Source of the DNA: a virus
Virus record (IMG/VR): IMGVR_UViG_3300023273_000426
Coordinates: 1 to 64,000 of that record
DNA length: 64,000 bases
Reading direction: 5' to 3' (one strand)
The notes beneath the pieces are model-generated. The model saw only the letters and a list, made by a program, of their open reading frames with translations. It was not told the DNA's origin and did no database searches. Shown in pieces: positions 1-7,142 of the stretch (positions are counted from its first letter, which is position 1; each line of letters opens with the position of its first letter). The position numbers and the translations under genes were made by a program.

Positions 1-1403
1 GAGGTATTTAACAGCATAGGGCATCCTGTTTCTTCATACCAACGTTCTAACAGTTTTCTAAAGCCCACGCTTTGATTTGCAGAAACTGTCTGTACCCGAG
101 AGGTGCCGTCCCCGTGGACGATTGCAGGTAGTCCAGGATCTGTGCAAGTTGCAGTGTATTGCATAAAGGGGCTGACATATCCGTCGAAATAGGTAGACGC
201 ATGTTCCTCCAATACTGCTGGTGCAAATGGTCTAAACTTCTGTCTTTGCTTAATGGTGTTAACTCTATCTTTGATATCGGTTCCGCGGGGGTCTGCAAGG
301 AGGGAGCGATTACCAAAGGCTCTGGGTCCAAACTCAGCACGGCCGCTGGCAACACCACAAATACCAGTAGTAAGCAACTCATGTAATACTTCTTCAACTG
401 GATATTCTCCTTCTATGTTGTACCCTGTGTACATATGTGGCATAGGCATGTGTTGTTTTTTGTGTGCTAGTACACACCCTATAGCACTGCCTGCATCACC
501 CGGGTTGGGCATTATATACATATCGTTCCAATCGCTCTTGATGCTGCCATTGGCACTACAGTTTAGCGCACACCCTCCCATCAATACTAGGTTACCCGAT
601 GGAGATTTCCACCTAGCCCAGTTGCTGATATACTTGAGTAGGTACGAATAAACCGCTTGGGTAGCAGCAGCTATGTCAAACATATCCTGTTCAGTGGTAA
701 GGTCTGGTCTCCACCAGCTACACCCTCGGTGCAAGTTGTGCTTGAGCTTAATAGTAGGCTTGTTGAAAAACATCTGTTTGAAGCTATCGTGGTCAATAGG
801 GTGAAAAAATTCGTGTAGTATTTCGTTGAAGAACCTTAGGGGGTCTCCATACGCTGCCATACCCATGAGGATGTATTCGTCTTCCTGTGGCTTTAGTCCC
901 AGTCTTTGTGTGAACGCTGAGTACCATAGTCCCACGGAGTGTGGATACGTTTGTCTATAGATACGTTTGAGTCCTGTTTCTTTGTCAGCGTTCCAGATAG
1001 TGAGTGTATCAAACTCTCCAATACTGTCAATACAAACAACAGTGGCTTCTGTAAAAGGACTAGTATAAAACCCGGCAGCAGCATGGGCAAGGTGATGATC
1101 AGTATACCGAATAGGAGCATGTATCCCATAAGATCCAAGGTAACGACTAATATTGTTTTCACCCAACCGAAGTCCTTGACCTGCTCTAAACTGTCTAAGA
1201 GTTTTGAGACCAGGTCTCTCGTACCAAATAACTTCATTAGGCTCTCCCCATTGTCTTGCATAGTTAACTATCTCTTTATTGAGATGTGCATCGTTCTTAA
1301 CACCACTAAAGCGTTCACTGTGACTAGCAAACTCTAACCCGTCATCTGTAAACACTGCTAGTGCTGCGTCATGACTATTAGCACTGATACCCCAAGTAAT
1401 CAT
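1..1403 (-). CDS. NodU/CmcH-family carbamoyltransferase, 3' end beyond the window
   Basis: The reading frame is open from an ATG at 1403 to the window edge, so the C-terminus is missing; about 467 residues are visible. The N-terminal half has the HLAHAA metal-binding motif of the Kae1-like domain, preceded by YTDHH, and later GGCALN and NPGDAGSA. The C-terminal domain shows EFGPRALGNRSLLADPR, KFRPFAPAVLEE and the end motif PMLLNTS, all typical of NodU-type O-carbamoyltransferases. The family transfers carbamoyl from carbamoyl phosphate to a sugar or antibiotic hydroxyl through a carbamoyl-adenylate. The start overlaps the stop of the upstream nucleosidase gene (ATGA), implying coupled translation. 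The substrate is unknown; given the glycan genes in this phage, a sugar is likely (inference). Confidence 0.93.
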   Translation of the reverse strand, partial: MITWGISANSHDAALAVFTDDGLEFASHSERFSGVKNDAHLNKEIVNYARQWGEPNEVIWYERPGLKTLRQFRAGQGLRLGENNISRYLGSYGIHAPIRYTDHHLAHAAAGFYTSPFTEATVVCIDSIGEFDTLTIWNADKETGLKRIYRQTYPHSVGLWYSAFTQRLGLKPQEDEYILMGMAAYGDPLRFFNEILHEFFHPIDHDSFKQMFFNKPTIKLKHNLHRGCSWWRPDLTTEQDMFDIAAATQAVYSYLLKYISNWARWKSPSGNLVLMGGCALNCSANGSIKSDWNDMYIMPNPGDAGSAIGCVLAHKKQHMPMPHMYTGYNIEGEYPVEEVLHELLTTGICGVASGRAEFGPRAFGNRSLLADPRGTDIKDRVNTIKQRQKFRPFAPAVLEEHASTYFDGYVSPFMQYTATCTDPGLPAIVHGDGTSRVQTVSANQSVGFRKLLERWYEETGCPMLLNT

Positions 1404-1966
1404 AGTAGCTGCAATACCTCTTGTACGCCATTGGCTACATTCTTTTGCCAAGTATCTGCTTGGTGTGGTGTGCCTACATAATCAGTTATATATTTATAAC
1501 AAGTAAACTGTACATTCATACGTTTGCATACAAGTGCAATAGCATAGGCTTCCATATCAACTACATCTATTTTATTGTCCAACAACCAACGTCCGAGTTC
1601 ATGTACAAACTGATCTCCTGTTCCTAGTGTTAGACTAGGAGTCATATCGGGCGAAAAATCCAAGTACGGCAAGCCTGCTTCAAACGGAGTAACACCTCTT
1701 GGTGCTTGTGGTTCGGCATTCATATCACGCTGTACAAACTTGGTAATACGGTGTATGCCTTTTAACTCCGCTTGACAGCTTCCAACTGTGCCATAGTTGT
1801 ATACTTCAGGATGAAATCCTAAACTGTGTGCTTCTGCAATAGCTTGTGTGGCTGCAAATGCTGCATTTACTTTGCCTACACCTGTGTACACTACTTTGTA
1901 ATCGTTGGGTGCAAGTTTGTAAGGCAGTTCTGCTTCAAGTGCTACTAATAATATACGATATCTCAT
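1400..1966 (-). CDS. Nucleoside phosphorylase / MTA-SAH nucleosidase-like protein
   Basis: A 188-residue protein of the PNP/UDP phosphorylase superfamily. Near the C-terminus it has VVDMEAYAIALVCKR, the conserved segment that binds the ribose and carries the glutamate of MTA/SAH nucleosidases and purine phosphorylases, followed by YKYITDYVG. The N-terminal strand ILLVALEAELP and the glycine motif TGVGKVNAA also fit. It is shorter than typical bacterial enzymes (about 230 residues), as in reduced phage versions. It sits between a 40-residue protein and the carbamoyltransferase with overlapping ends. A role in purine or S-adenosylmethionine by-product salvage is inferred; the exact substrate cannot be read from sequence. 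Confidence 0.82.
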   Translation of the reverse strand: MRYRILLVALEAELPYKLAPNDYKVVYTGVGKVNAAFAATQAIAEAHSLGFHPEVYNYGTVGSCQAELKGIHRITKFVQRDMNAEPQAPRGVTPFEAGLPYLDFSPDMTPSLTLGTGDQFVHELGRWLLDNKIDVVDMEAYAIALVCKRMNVQFTCYKYITDYVGTPHQADTWQKNVANGVQEVLQLL

Positions 1967-2085
1967 TTGTAAATAAACGGGTCCTTCTTGCGTAGTTCTT
2001 TCAAACGTTTTCTAAAACGTATTTCTTCTTTGATACGTGTGTAAGGCCATATGATAATGTCCCGAATCCTTTTTAGGTAAACCAT
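1963..2085 (-). CDS. Small basic protein, 40 residues
   Basis: A short gene between primase and nucleosidase. It starts at an ATG at 2085, inside the end of the primase gene, and ends with TGA overlapping the nucleosidase ATG. The product is rich in Arg and Lys (segments RIKEEIRFRKRL and ELRKKDPFIYK) with a short hydrophobic stretch before them. The tight overlap on both sides supports translation. I recall similar tiny basic proteins ending in KKDPFIYK in other marine T4-like phages, but cannot check that here. Function unknown; a nucleic-acid or membrane-surface contact is possible. Confidence 0.72.
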   Translation of the reverse strand: MVYLKRIRDIIIWPYTRIKEEIRFRKRLKELRKKDPFIYK

Positions 2086-3053
2086 TTTTTTGCTCTCAAT
2101 CTAATCTTTAATGTGCTGCTTTCGGCAGCACTGGCAATACTGTATAATGTATATAGTCTTCCATAACGTTGTACAGCATCGCCAATGTCGTTTATGTCCA
2201 TATCCCAGTTAGGCAAACTTACTTGCCATCCTAGTTCAATAGCTTGTTCAACTAGTTTGCTGCCTGCTTTATCTCGATCAGGAACTACAATAACATCTTT
2301 ATTTAATCTATTAATCAGCAATGCTTGTGCATCATTGATTTCACTGCCGCCTAATGCACACCCGTCAACGTGTAGTGCATCCACTTGTCCTTCACAAACA
2401 ATAGCAAACACTTTGTTGTAGCCTTGTTCGTCTAATCCATAAACAAATCCAGGCTGTACTTCCATAAGATACTTGGGCTTCTTGTCTGCTGCGATAGTTC
2501 TAGCAGTCCATCCTACAATACGTTTTTCATAGTAGAATGGAATAATAAGTCTATCACGATATGCTAGACTAGGGCTCCAATAGTAATCAGTATCATCTAA
2601 GTTTAGATTACGTGTAGCCATATATTCAAGTATAGCCATACTAAACTTGTTAAACTCTGTAATGTCTGCAATCTTAACTGCGTCTGGCGGCAATGGTACA
2701 GTTTCAAATGTAGGCAGCTCTATCTTACGCTCTGCTACTTCAACGCCTTCGTTTATACGCATCACATCAAACGTTAGCTTCGTTATTGTATCATCACTAC
2801 AACCAAGCCATTGTAGTAGCTTACGTAGCTTGTGCGACACCGGTCTGCCTGGTTGCCAGCTTGCTTTGTATCCACAGTTAAAGCAGTGATAGCTAACAGT
2901 ATCGCCTTCAGAGATAAGTCCGCCACGCCCACGTTTGTCTGCACTATCGCCATTGTGATGACAGCAAGGTGCATTGAAGCTGGTCCAACCACTAGGTGTA
3001 GTTTTACGCTTTCCAGGCAAGTGTGCTGTGATTGTGTCGGATACAATACTCAT
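2073..3053 (-). CDS. 61: DNA primase, T4 gp61 type
   Basis: A 326-residue DnaG-type primase that would make RNA primers for lagging-strand synthesis with the phage helicase. The N-terminus has a CHC2-like zinc finger: PSGWTSFNAPCCHH at about residues 21-34 and YHCFNCGYK at about 55-63. A TOPRIM core follows, with AIVCEGQVDALHV (catalytic Glu) near residue 220 and VIVVPDRDKAGSK (DxD) near 258. Length matches gp61 (about 340). The ATG lies 6 nt downstream of a perfect TATAAT box with no Shine-Dalgarno sequence, so the mRNA may be leaderless. It heads the unit leading to the nucleosidase and carbamoyltransferase. Confidence 0.93.
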   Translation of the reverse strand: MSIVSDTITAHLPGKRKTTPSGWTSFNAPCCHHNGDSADKRGRGGLISEGDTVSYHCFNCGYKASWQPGRPVSHKLRKLLQWLGCSDDTITKLTFDVMRINEGVEVAERKIELPTFETVPLPPDAVKIADITEFNKFSMAILEYMATRNLNLDDTDYYWSPSLAYRDRLIIPFYYEKRIVGWTARTIAADKKPKYLMEVQPGFVYGLDEQGYNKVFAIVCEGQVDALHVDGCALGGSEINDAQALLINRLNKDVIVVPDRDKAGSKLVEQAIELGWQVSLPNWDMDINDIGDAVQRYGRLYTLYSIASAAESSTLKIRLRAKKWFT

Positions 3054-3059
3054 ACTATT

Positions 3060-3087
3060 ATTATAGCATCAGTATCCAGATTGTCAA
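3060..3087 (-). promoter_or_regulatory. Sigma70-type promoter for primase, leaderless
   Basis: Reading the minus strand, a perfect TTGACA (3082-3087) is followed after 16 nt by a perfect TATAAT (3060-3065). Six nt separate the -10 box from the ATG of the primase gene, so the normal start point (+1) falls on the A of the ATG. No ribosome-binding site fits between them. Confidence 0.88.
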
Positions 3088-4077
3088 TCAGTTTCTAACA
3101 AGTATTTTTGATATCTTATCTGTTGGATCTGTTTCGGTATAAAAACGCAAGTGACTAAACACACCGTTGAAGTTTACAGGAGTTGGTTCTGTTTCAGTTC
3201 CGTCTAGTGTTACTGTAGTAATATTTGCCCATGTTGTATTCAATGTTACTTGATTTTCCAATGTACCCTGTACTACAATATCTCCAGCAAACTCATTTGT
3301 GTATAATGCTGCTGTATGCAATGCAATGTTGCCATTAAGTCCTGGCTGTGCATCCAAACTTTCAGTACTCCAATCAGTTGGTGATTTTTGATCGCTTACA
3401 AAACCAGTTATGCTGTAAGTATCTAATGGGCCTGGAAATGCAAACCCATCGATAAACATAGTTCCTTTTGCTTCAAAATGTGCTTCGCTGTATGTTAGTG
3501 TTTTGGCGCCTGTAGTATCTACAAGATAGATTGCATATTTGGTATACTGTTGTTTTAGATTTAATAAATCGTTTTCAGTTACATTTACAGTAAATACGCC
3601 TTTTTGTGTATTTGTTTGAAATGTAATACTAGTACCAGCTGGAACAGCAGCAGAAGAACTTTTGTTTAGTGTTACTGTATTTCCTGCTATTGCACTTACT
3701 AAAGTATTACGTTTGATATACGTTCCTGTAACAGTTTGACCAACTGCAATGCCACTTGTACTACTAAATTCAAGTGTTGTATCTGCTGCACTTTCAGCTG
3801 CGGTTGTAGTTTTAGATACTACATCATCTAATACGGTTCCATCATGTTCAACAACTAGGTTATTATTTTCATCAAACATCATAAACTTGGGGGTGTATCC
3901 TTGTAGGCTAACTGGTTTTTGATCATGATTTTTAACTTCAAAATGTAGTAAGTTGTCTATACCTCGATAAACGTTTAGGGTTTTTTGATACACTGGTCTA
4001 TACTCCGTTATGAATCCTGCCAGATTGGCAACGATGGTAACTTGGTTCTTTGCTAAATATCTATAAGTTTTCTGCAT
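3088..4077 (-). CDS. Probable virion structural protein
   Basis: A 329-residue protein without a recognised enzyme motif. The N-terminal part (FITEYRPVYQKTLNVYRG, then FEVKNHDQKPVSLQGYTPKF) looks like a beta-rich domain found, from memory, in structural proteins of marine T4-like phages. The middle is a Ser/Thr-rich insert (residues about 85-155) with alternating beta-strand patterns, and the C-terminus is again beta-rich. A late-type box lies about 24 nt upstream with a purine-rich leader (AAAAAAGG) before the ATG, which fits late expression. The -35 of the primase promoter abuts its stop codon. Location in the virion is not known. Confidence 0.7.
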   Translation of the reverse strand: MQKTYRYLAKNQVTIVANLAGFITEYRPVYQKTLNVYRGIDNLLHFEVKNHDQKPVSLQGYTPKFMMFDENNNLVVEHDGTVLDDVVSKTTTAAESAADTTLEFSSTSGIAVGQTVTGTYIKRNTLVSAIAGNTVTLNKSSSAAVPAGTSITFQTNTQKGVFTVNVTENDLLNLKQQYTKYAIYLVDTTGAKTLTYSEAHFEAKGTMFIDGFAFPGPLDTYSITGFVSDQKSPTDWSTESLDAQPGLNGNIALHTAALYTNEFAGDIVVQGTLENQVTLNTTWANITTVTLDGTETEPTPVNFNGVFSHLRFYTETDPTDKISKILVRN

Positions 4078-4100
4078 CGGCGGGACCTTTTTTATATAAG

Positions 4101-4108
4101 TATTTATG
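4101..4108 (-). promoter_or_regulatory. T4-like late promoter box (CATAAATA)
   Basis: The minus strand reads CATAAATAC 23 nt before the ATG of the structural gene ending at 3088. It matches the late box seen ahead of the tube, neck and terminase genes. Confidence 0.6.
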
Positions 4109-4110
4109 GT

Positions 4111-4482
4111 ATGTTATTAAAAGATATAGAACAAAAATTTCCTTTTCTAAGTGTAGTAGCATACGGCGGCAATGAATATGTAGGAATCATTGTTAATCAA
4201 GATGTAACAGTAACAACTATGTATCTATACACCAAACTTAAAACGTCTGCACATAAAGAGCTATTAATCGAACTTGGTGAAATATGGTGGTGGGAGTCGA
4301 ATAGGATGATTCCTATTAATATTTTCTTACGTAAAGAAATACAAGATATTAGCTATAGTTTAATGACCATGAATACCAAAGATGTTAAGGTTATTGTTGG
4401 CCCGTGTGTTAATCTAAACAATCTAACTATAAAACGTATTAAACGCAAAAGCGTTCAAGTTATGCGGAAGCCTGCTCGTTAA
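4111..4482 (+). CDS. Conserved phage protein of unknown function
   Basis: A 123-residue protein on the opposite strand to its neighbours. Visible segments include YGGNEYVGIIVNQD, LIELGEIWWWESNRMIPI and MNTKDVKVIVGP, then a basic tail IKRIKRKSVQVMRK. I recall similar proteins (an ELGE-WWWESNR core and a basic end) in marine T4-like phages, with no known function. It overlaps the 3' end of the convergent miniature-DnaE gene by 23 nt. The basic tail could bind nucleic acid (inference). Divergent from the structural gene at 3088-4077, with only 33 nt between the two starts. Confidence 0.72.
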   Translation: MLLKDIEQKFPFLSVVAYGGNEYVGIIVNQDVTVTTMYLYTKLKTSAHKELLIELGEIWWWESNRMIPINIFLRKEIQDISYSLMTMNTKDVKVIVGPCVNLNNLTIKRIKRKSVQVMRKPAR

Positions 4483-5032
4483 GTTGTTCGCATACTAAAT
4501 TCATATGCACAACACACGCCGCAGCATAACTAACAGCATGTGCTTTCTTAAAGAAGTAACTTCCGTCAGTGGGTGCGACCCACACACTTTCTAATATCGT
4601 TGTCCAAGTTTCGTTGACAAGATGGCGTTTGGCAGGCCGAATCATCGCTAACACTGCTGCTAATTGTTCTACGCTTTGTGGCTTTGTTTTGCGTAGGATT
4701 TCCCCATGTCCGGAGATATGAAAGATAAGATTTGTGAAATCGTCGTGTTGTAAAAGACTCCATTCGGGTTCCTTGTTCATTAGTGTTGTTAAATGATCTT
4801 CGTCTTTGATATTGTTGTAAATGTTTACATTCAAAAAGTCAAGTTTGAAATAGCCTCTATCTTCTGCTGTCTTGTAATCAATAGTACTCAAGTTATCAAT
4901 AGGATTATGCGGACACTCGGTTACATACACACCAGTGTTGTGCTTCTTTCCTGTATCAAGTTTTGCCACACGGTGTTGTATCTTAGATAAGATAACACTG
5001 CGATCAGCAAAGTCGATGTCAATATCCGGCAT
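4460..5032 (-). CDS. Miniature DnaE/PolC-like protein (condensed Pol III alpha core)
   Basis: A 190-residue protein that strings together the signature motifs of the bacterial replicative polymerase alpha subunit with the intervening domains removed. It begins MPDIDIDFADR (catalytic Asp pair at residues 3 and 5), then KKHNTGVYVTE (compare the GKHAGGV motif), YFKLDFLNV (third catalytic Asp at 65), ISGHGEILRKTKP leading to LAAVLAMIRPA, and finally FFKKAHAVSYAAA (compare FNKSHSAAYALVSY). DnaE is about 1160 residues. The start overlaps the upstream nucleotidyltransferase stop by one base. Whether it polymerises, or is a regulator or decoy, is unknown. The family resemblance is clear to me; the function is not. 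Confidence 0.78.
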   Translation of the reverse strand: MPDIDIDFADRSVILSKIQHRVAKLDTGKKHNTGVYVTECPHNPIDNLSTIDYKTAEDRGYFKLDFLNVNIYNNIKDEDHLTTLMNKEPEWSLLQHDDFTNLIFHISGHGEILRKTKPQSVEQLAAVLAMIRPAKRHLVNETWTTILESVWVAPTDGSYFFKKAHAVSYAAACVVHMNLVCEQLNEQASA

Positions 5033-5421
5033 TAGAGTTTACCTTCTTCTCTCATTTGTTTTCTTATTTTAGTAGCACTAATATCGTGTATGTCTTTGCC
5101 CAAGTCATGTTCGGTAAATGAATATCCTACACTGCGTCCATAACTAATATCTACAATGTTTGGTACTTTTGCTATTTCGTATTCTTTGTGCAATGTATAT
5201 CCAACTTGTTTTAATCCTGTAATAATATTGTTTCTAACTACATAGTAATCAAATGGATTGTCATCTTGGCCAGGTCCTGCATCCTCACCTTGAACATCTC
5301 TGCACATAATAATAACTTGACCAGTTTTTTCCATTGCACGTTTGAATAGTTCAGTGTGACCATCGTGCCAGGGTTGCCATCGTCCTAGCATTTGTGTGGT
5401 TGGCTTCTTCCAATCAAACAT
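5032..5421 (-). CDS. NMNAT-like nucleotidyltransferase
   Basis: A 129-residue member of the HxGH nucleotidyltransferase superfamily. The N-terminal motif MLGRWQPWHDGH (HDGH at residues 19-22) closely resembles GRFQPFHxGH of archaeal-type NMN adenylyltransferases, and the C-terminal ISATKIRK (114-121) matches the ISxTxIR motif that binds the ATP phosphates. The protein is short (archaeal NMNAT is about 170-180). It overlaps the APS-kinase-like gene upstream by 8 nt. A part in NAD synthesis or in activation of another phosphate compound is possible; cytidylyltransferase chemistry cannot be excluded. Confidence 0.8.
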   Translation of the reverse strand: MFDWKKPTTQMLGRWQPWHDGHTELFKRAMEKTGQVIIMCRDVQGEDAGPGQDDNPFDYYVVRNNIITGLKQVGYTLHKEYEIAKVPNIVDISYGRSVGYSFTEHDLGKDIHDISATKIRKQMREEGKL

Positions 5422-5845
5422 TTTTCTCTCTCCATTGCTGATATCTTTTTACAGCAAGCATTAATGTATTATGAGTATCTGTAAACCATTCACTAACACG
5501 ATAGTCTACAACATCCGGTGTTTCGAATATTGCATTTGTATCTTCGTAACGGCCTTCTTTGATAGTATCCATCCACACAGTAAAGTCTGCATCAAACTTT
5601 TTACGAGTTTCTTCAGTAGGACACACAAAGTCACATACAGCAACCCTTCCAGCAGATACAACGCCATCTGCAATCATACTCATACGAAATGCCTGGCGTT
5701 CTCTACCTTCTTTGCTAAAATCCCAGTCTTTGTATTTTTCTCTAACAACATCTGCATTGATATGTACGCCGCCGATTAGTTCTGCAAATGGTTTTGCCAA
5801 TGTTGATTTACCACTGCCTGGTAATCCAAATATTAATATTTTCAT
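5414..5845 (-). CDS. APS-kinase-like P-loop kinase
   Basis: A 143-residue P-loop kinase. Walker A is FGLPGSGKST (residues 6-15). INADVVRE stands where APS kinases have DGDNVR, and the segment DFSKEGRERQAFRMSMIADG with VSAGRVAVCDFVCPT follows the APS kinase pattern (GFS..DR.EN.RR...A.L....G..V...FISP). The family makes PAPS from adenylylsulfate. It is somewhat short and lacks the canonical DGD, so polynucleotide- or small-molecule-kinase activity is an alternative. It is translationally coupled to the zinc-finger gene upstream and the nucleotidyltransferase downstream. A sulfotransferase gene elsewhere in the window (30166-30726) would consume PAPS. Confidence 0.72.
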   Translation of the reverse strand: MKILIFGLPGSGKSTLAKPFAELIGGVHINADVVREKYKDWDFSKEGRERQAFRMSMIADGVVSAGRVAVCDFVCPTEETRKKFDADFTVWMDTIKEGRYEDTNAIFETPDVVDYRVSEWFTDTHNTLMLAVKRYQQWREKNV

Positions 5846-6522
5846 AACTTAGCTTCTTTCACAACCTGTCTTACTAGATCAACATCATTTGGGTTGCGTT
5901 TAAATCTCATTGCCCAGTGTCCTGGCTCTAGTACTGTACCTAACATAGTTAACTGTTCGTCATTAAAGTTATTTAGTGCAGCTTTGCCTGTTTTACAATT
6001 TAGTACCAGCCATGGAGATATTTTTCCATCTCTAATATCCCAAGTAATTCTATTTGTACTTGCGTGTTCAAAGTAATGATTGTACAAACTACTATTTTCT
6101 TTTGCCCAGTTTACCATAGTATCAATACTACGTTCGAGAGCAGTTTGGACGCCTTCTTTGCGAATAAGTTCGTTGGCGTATTTTTCATACATTTCTTCTC
6201 TACACCAATGATCAAGTTTTACATTACTAGTAACAACATAGTCAATGTACTTGTCAGGATACAGCGGTCTTACGTTGTTAACAAAACTTCCAAACTTAAC
6301 AAATGCATTGTAGAAACTACTTTTAACAAACTCGTCATAGCTTTTTTCTTTTTTATTACCTGCACTTAACTTGTAAAATCTTTGAAATGCGTAAAATCCA
6401 ATAGTTACTCGCTTTTCATCTTTTTGTAGCCAACGTCTTTTAGGCTCACACATATGGGCAATAAGAGTACTTTCTTTTGAATAACTTTTATTACAATATT
6501 CACATGTATATTTAGATGTCAA
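5842..6522 (-). CDS. C2HC zinc-finger protein of unknown function
   Basis: An N-terminal zinc finger CEYCNKSYSKESTLIAHMC is followed by about 200 residues without a known domain; WLQKDEKRVTIGFYAFQRFY and NRITWDIRDGKISPWLVL stand out. I place the start at a TTG at 6522, just before the finger (product 226 residues, 11-nt overlap with the upstream gene). An ATG at 6603 would add 27 residues buried deep in the upstream gene and is less likely. Zinc-finger proteins of this form occur, as I recall, in marine T4-like phages without assigned role. Nucleic-acid binding is a reasonable guess. Overlaps the APS-kinase-like gene by 4 nt. Confidence 0.75.
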   Translation of the reverse strand: MTSKYTCEYCNKSYSKESTLIAHMCEPKRRWLQKDEKRVTIGFYAFQRFYKLSAGNKKEKSYDEFVKSSFYNAFVKFGSFVNNVRPLYPDKYIDYVVTSNVKLDHWCREEMYEKYANELIRKEGVQTALERSIDTMVNWAKENSSLYNHYFEHASTNRITWDIRDGKISPWLVLNCKTGKAALNNFNDEQLTMLGTVLEPGHWAMRFKRNPNDVDLVRQVVKEAKL

Positions 6523-6982
6523 CTTTTTCGTATCCGTGATCGTTTGCAAGTTGCTTGATTTCTTTTTTTGTAGATATTCTAGCAAGTGTTTCAACCTCAT
6601 CAAGTTTCATATTAGGATATATTTGCGATAATAGTTTTACTTCTTTACTACTATCGTCTTTCTTTTTCTTGAGTCCTATCCAAGGATGGAACTGTTGTTT
6701 TCCTGTATTACCTGCTACACACAACAACTGCCATTGCAGTTTGATATGATTGGTGCCACCTAGTACATTCCAGTTTTTGTTGTAGTATTCGTTGACTTTG
6801 AACACTGCTAGTGCAGTTTTTTCATAGTTACCTTTAACACTACTAATATATCGATTGAGATTCCACAGGTCGCCTTTGATATCTTTTCTGCCAACATCAC
6901 TAGCAGCATCGTATAACTCTTTCATGTTGTTATCGATTGCTGGTATTAATACTTTAAACAAGTCCAGTTCTTTATTTGGCAT
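6512..6982 (-). CDS. Conserved phage protein of unknown function
   Basis: A 156-residue protein starting at an ATG at 6982 (MPNKELDLFKVLIPAID); a start at 7033 is possible but would overlap the 56-residue gene by more. It has the pattern FKVNEYYNKNWNVL, then KLQWQLLCVAG and HPWIGLKKKK, which I associate with an uncharacterised family near replication genes in marine T4-like phages. The C-terminal third (LDEVETLARISTKKEIKQLA) is predicted helical. The protein is soluble, basic in the middle and has no signal peptide. It is in an operon between the 56-residue gene and the zinc-finger gene. Confidence 0.7.
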   Translation of the reverse strand: MPNKELDLFKVLIPAIDNNMKELYDAASDVGRKDIKGDLWNLNRYISSVKGNYEKTALAVFKVNEYYNKNWNVLGGTNHIKLQWQLLCVAGNTGKQQFHPWIGLKKKKDDSSKEVKLLSQIYPNMKLDEVETLARISTKKEIKQLANDHGYEKVDI

Positions 6983-7142
6983 CCGCTGGTTTCTTTTCTG
7001 CTGGTTTCTTTTTCTTGCCCCAAGTGTATACAATATCGTCTTGTTCAGTTTTTGCTCCAGGAGGGCATACTTCTACTTTGTTTCCCTTGGATAACCATTC
7101 ATCTATTGCTGCTTGATCGCTTTTAGTTATTTCGTATCTCAT
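6972..7142 (-). CDS. Small conserved protein, 56 residues
   Basis: A short gene starting at an ATG at 7142 within the end of kdsB and ending at TAA 6972, inside the start of the next gene. The product has ITKSDQAAIDEWLSKG, NKVEVCPPGAKT and a Lys/Ala/Pro-rich tail (WGKKKKPAEKKPADAK). I recall short proteins with a KGNKV.VC.PGA core in other marine T4-like phages. Overlaps with both neighbours fit the compact operon. Function unknown. Confidence 0.72.
   Translation of the reverse strand: MRYEITKSDQAAIDEWLSKGNKVEVCPPGAKTEQDDIVYTWGKKKKPAEKKPADAK

Noticed and set aside
47-397. A minus-strand frame whose product starts with a signal-peptide-like hydrophobic stretch
   Set aside because: The same bases encode the conserved C-terminal part of the carbamoyltransferase in another frame; the hydrophobic start is a by-product.
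1476-1502. GTTATAAATATATA, a perfect TATAAATA late box, on the minus strand
   Set aside because: It lies within the nucleosidase coding region, with no gene start at a suitable distance.
5032-5421. ATP sulfurylase as partner of the APS-kinase-like gene
   Set aside because: The GRWQPWHDGH and ISATKIR motifs fit NMNAT-type enzymes much better; ATP sulfurylase is far larger and has a different HxxH context.
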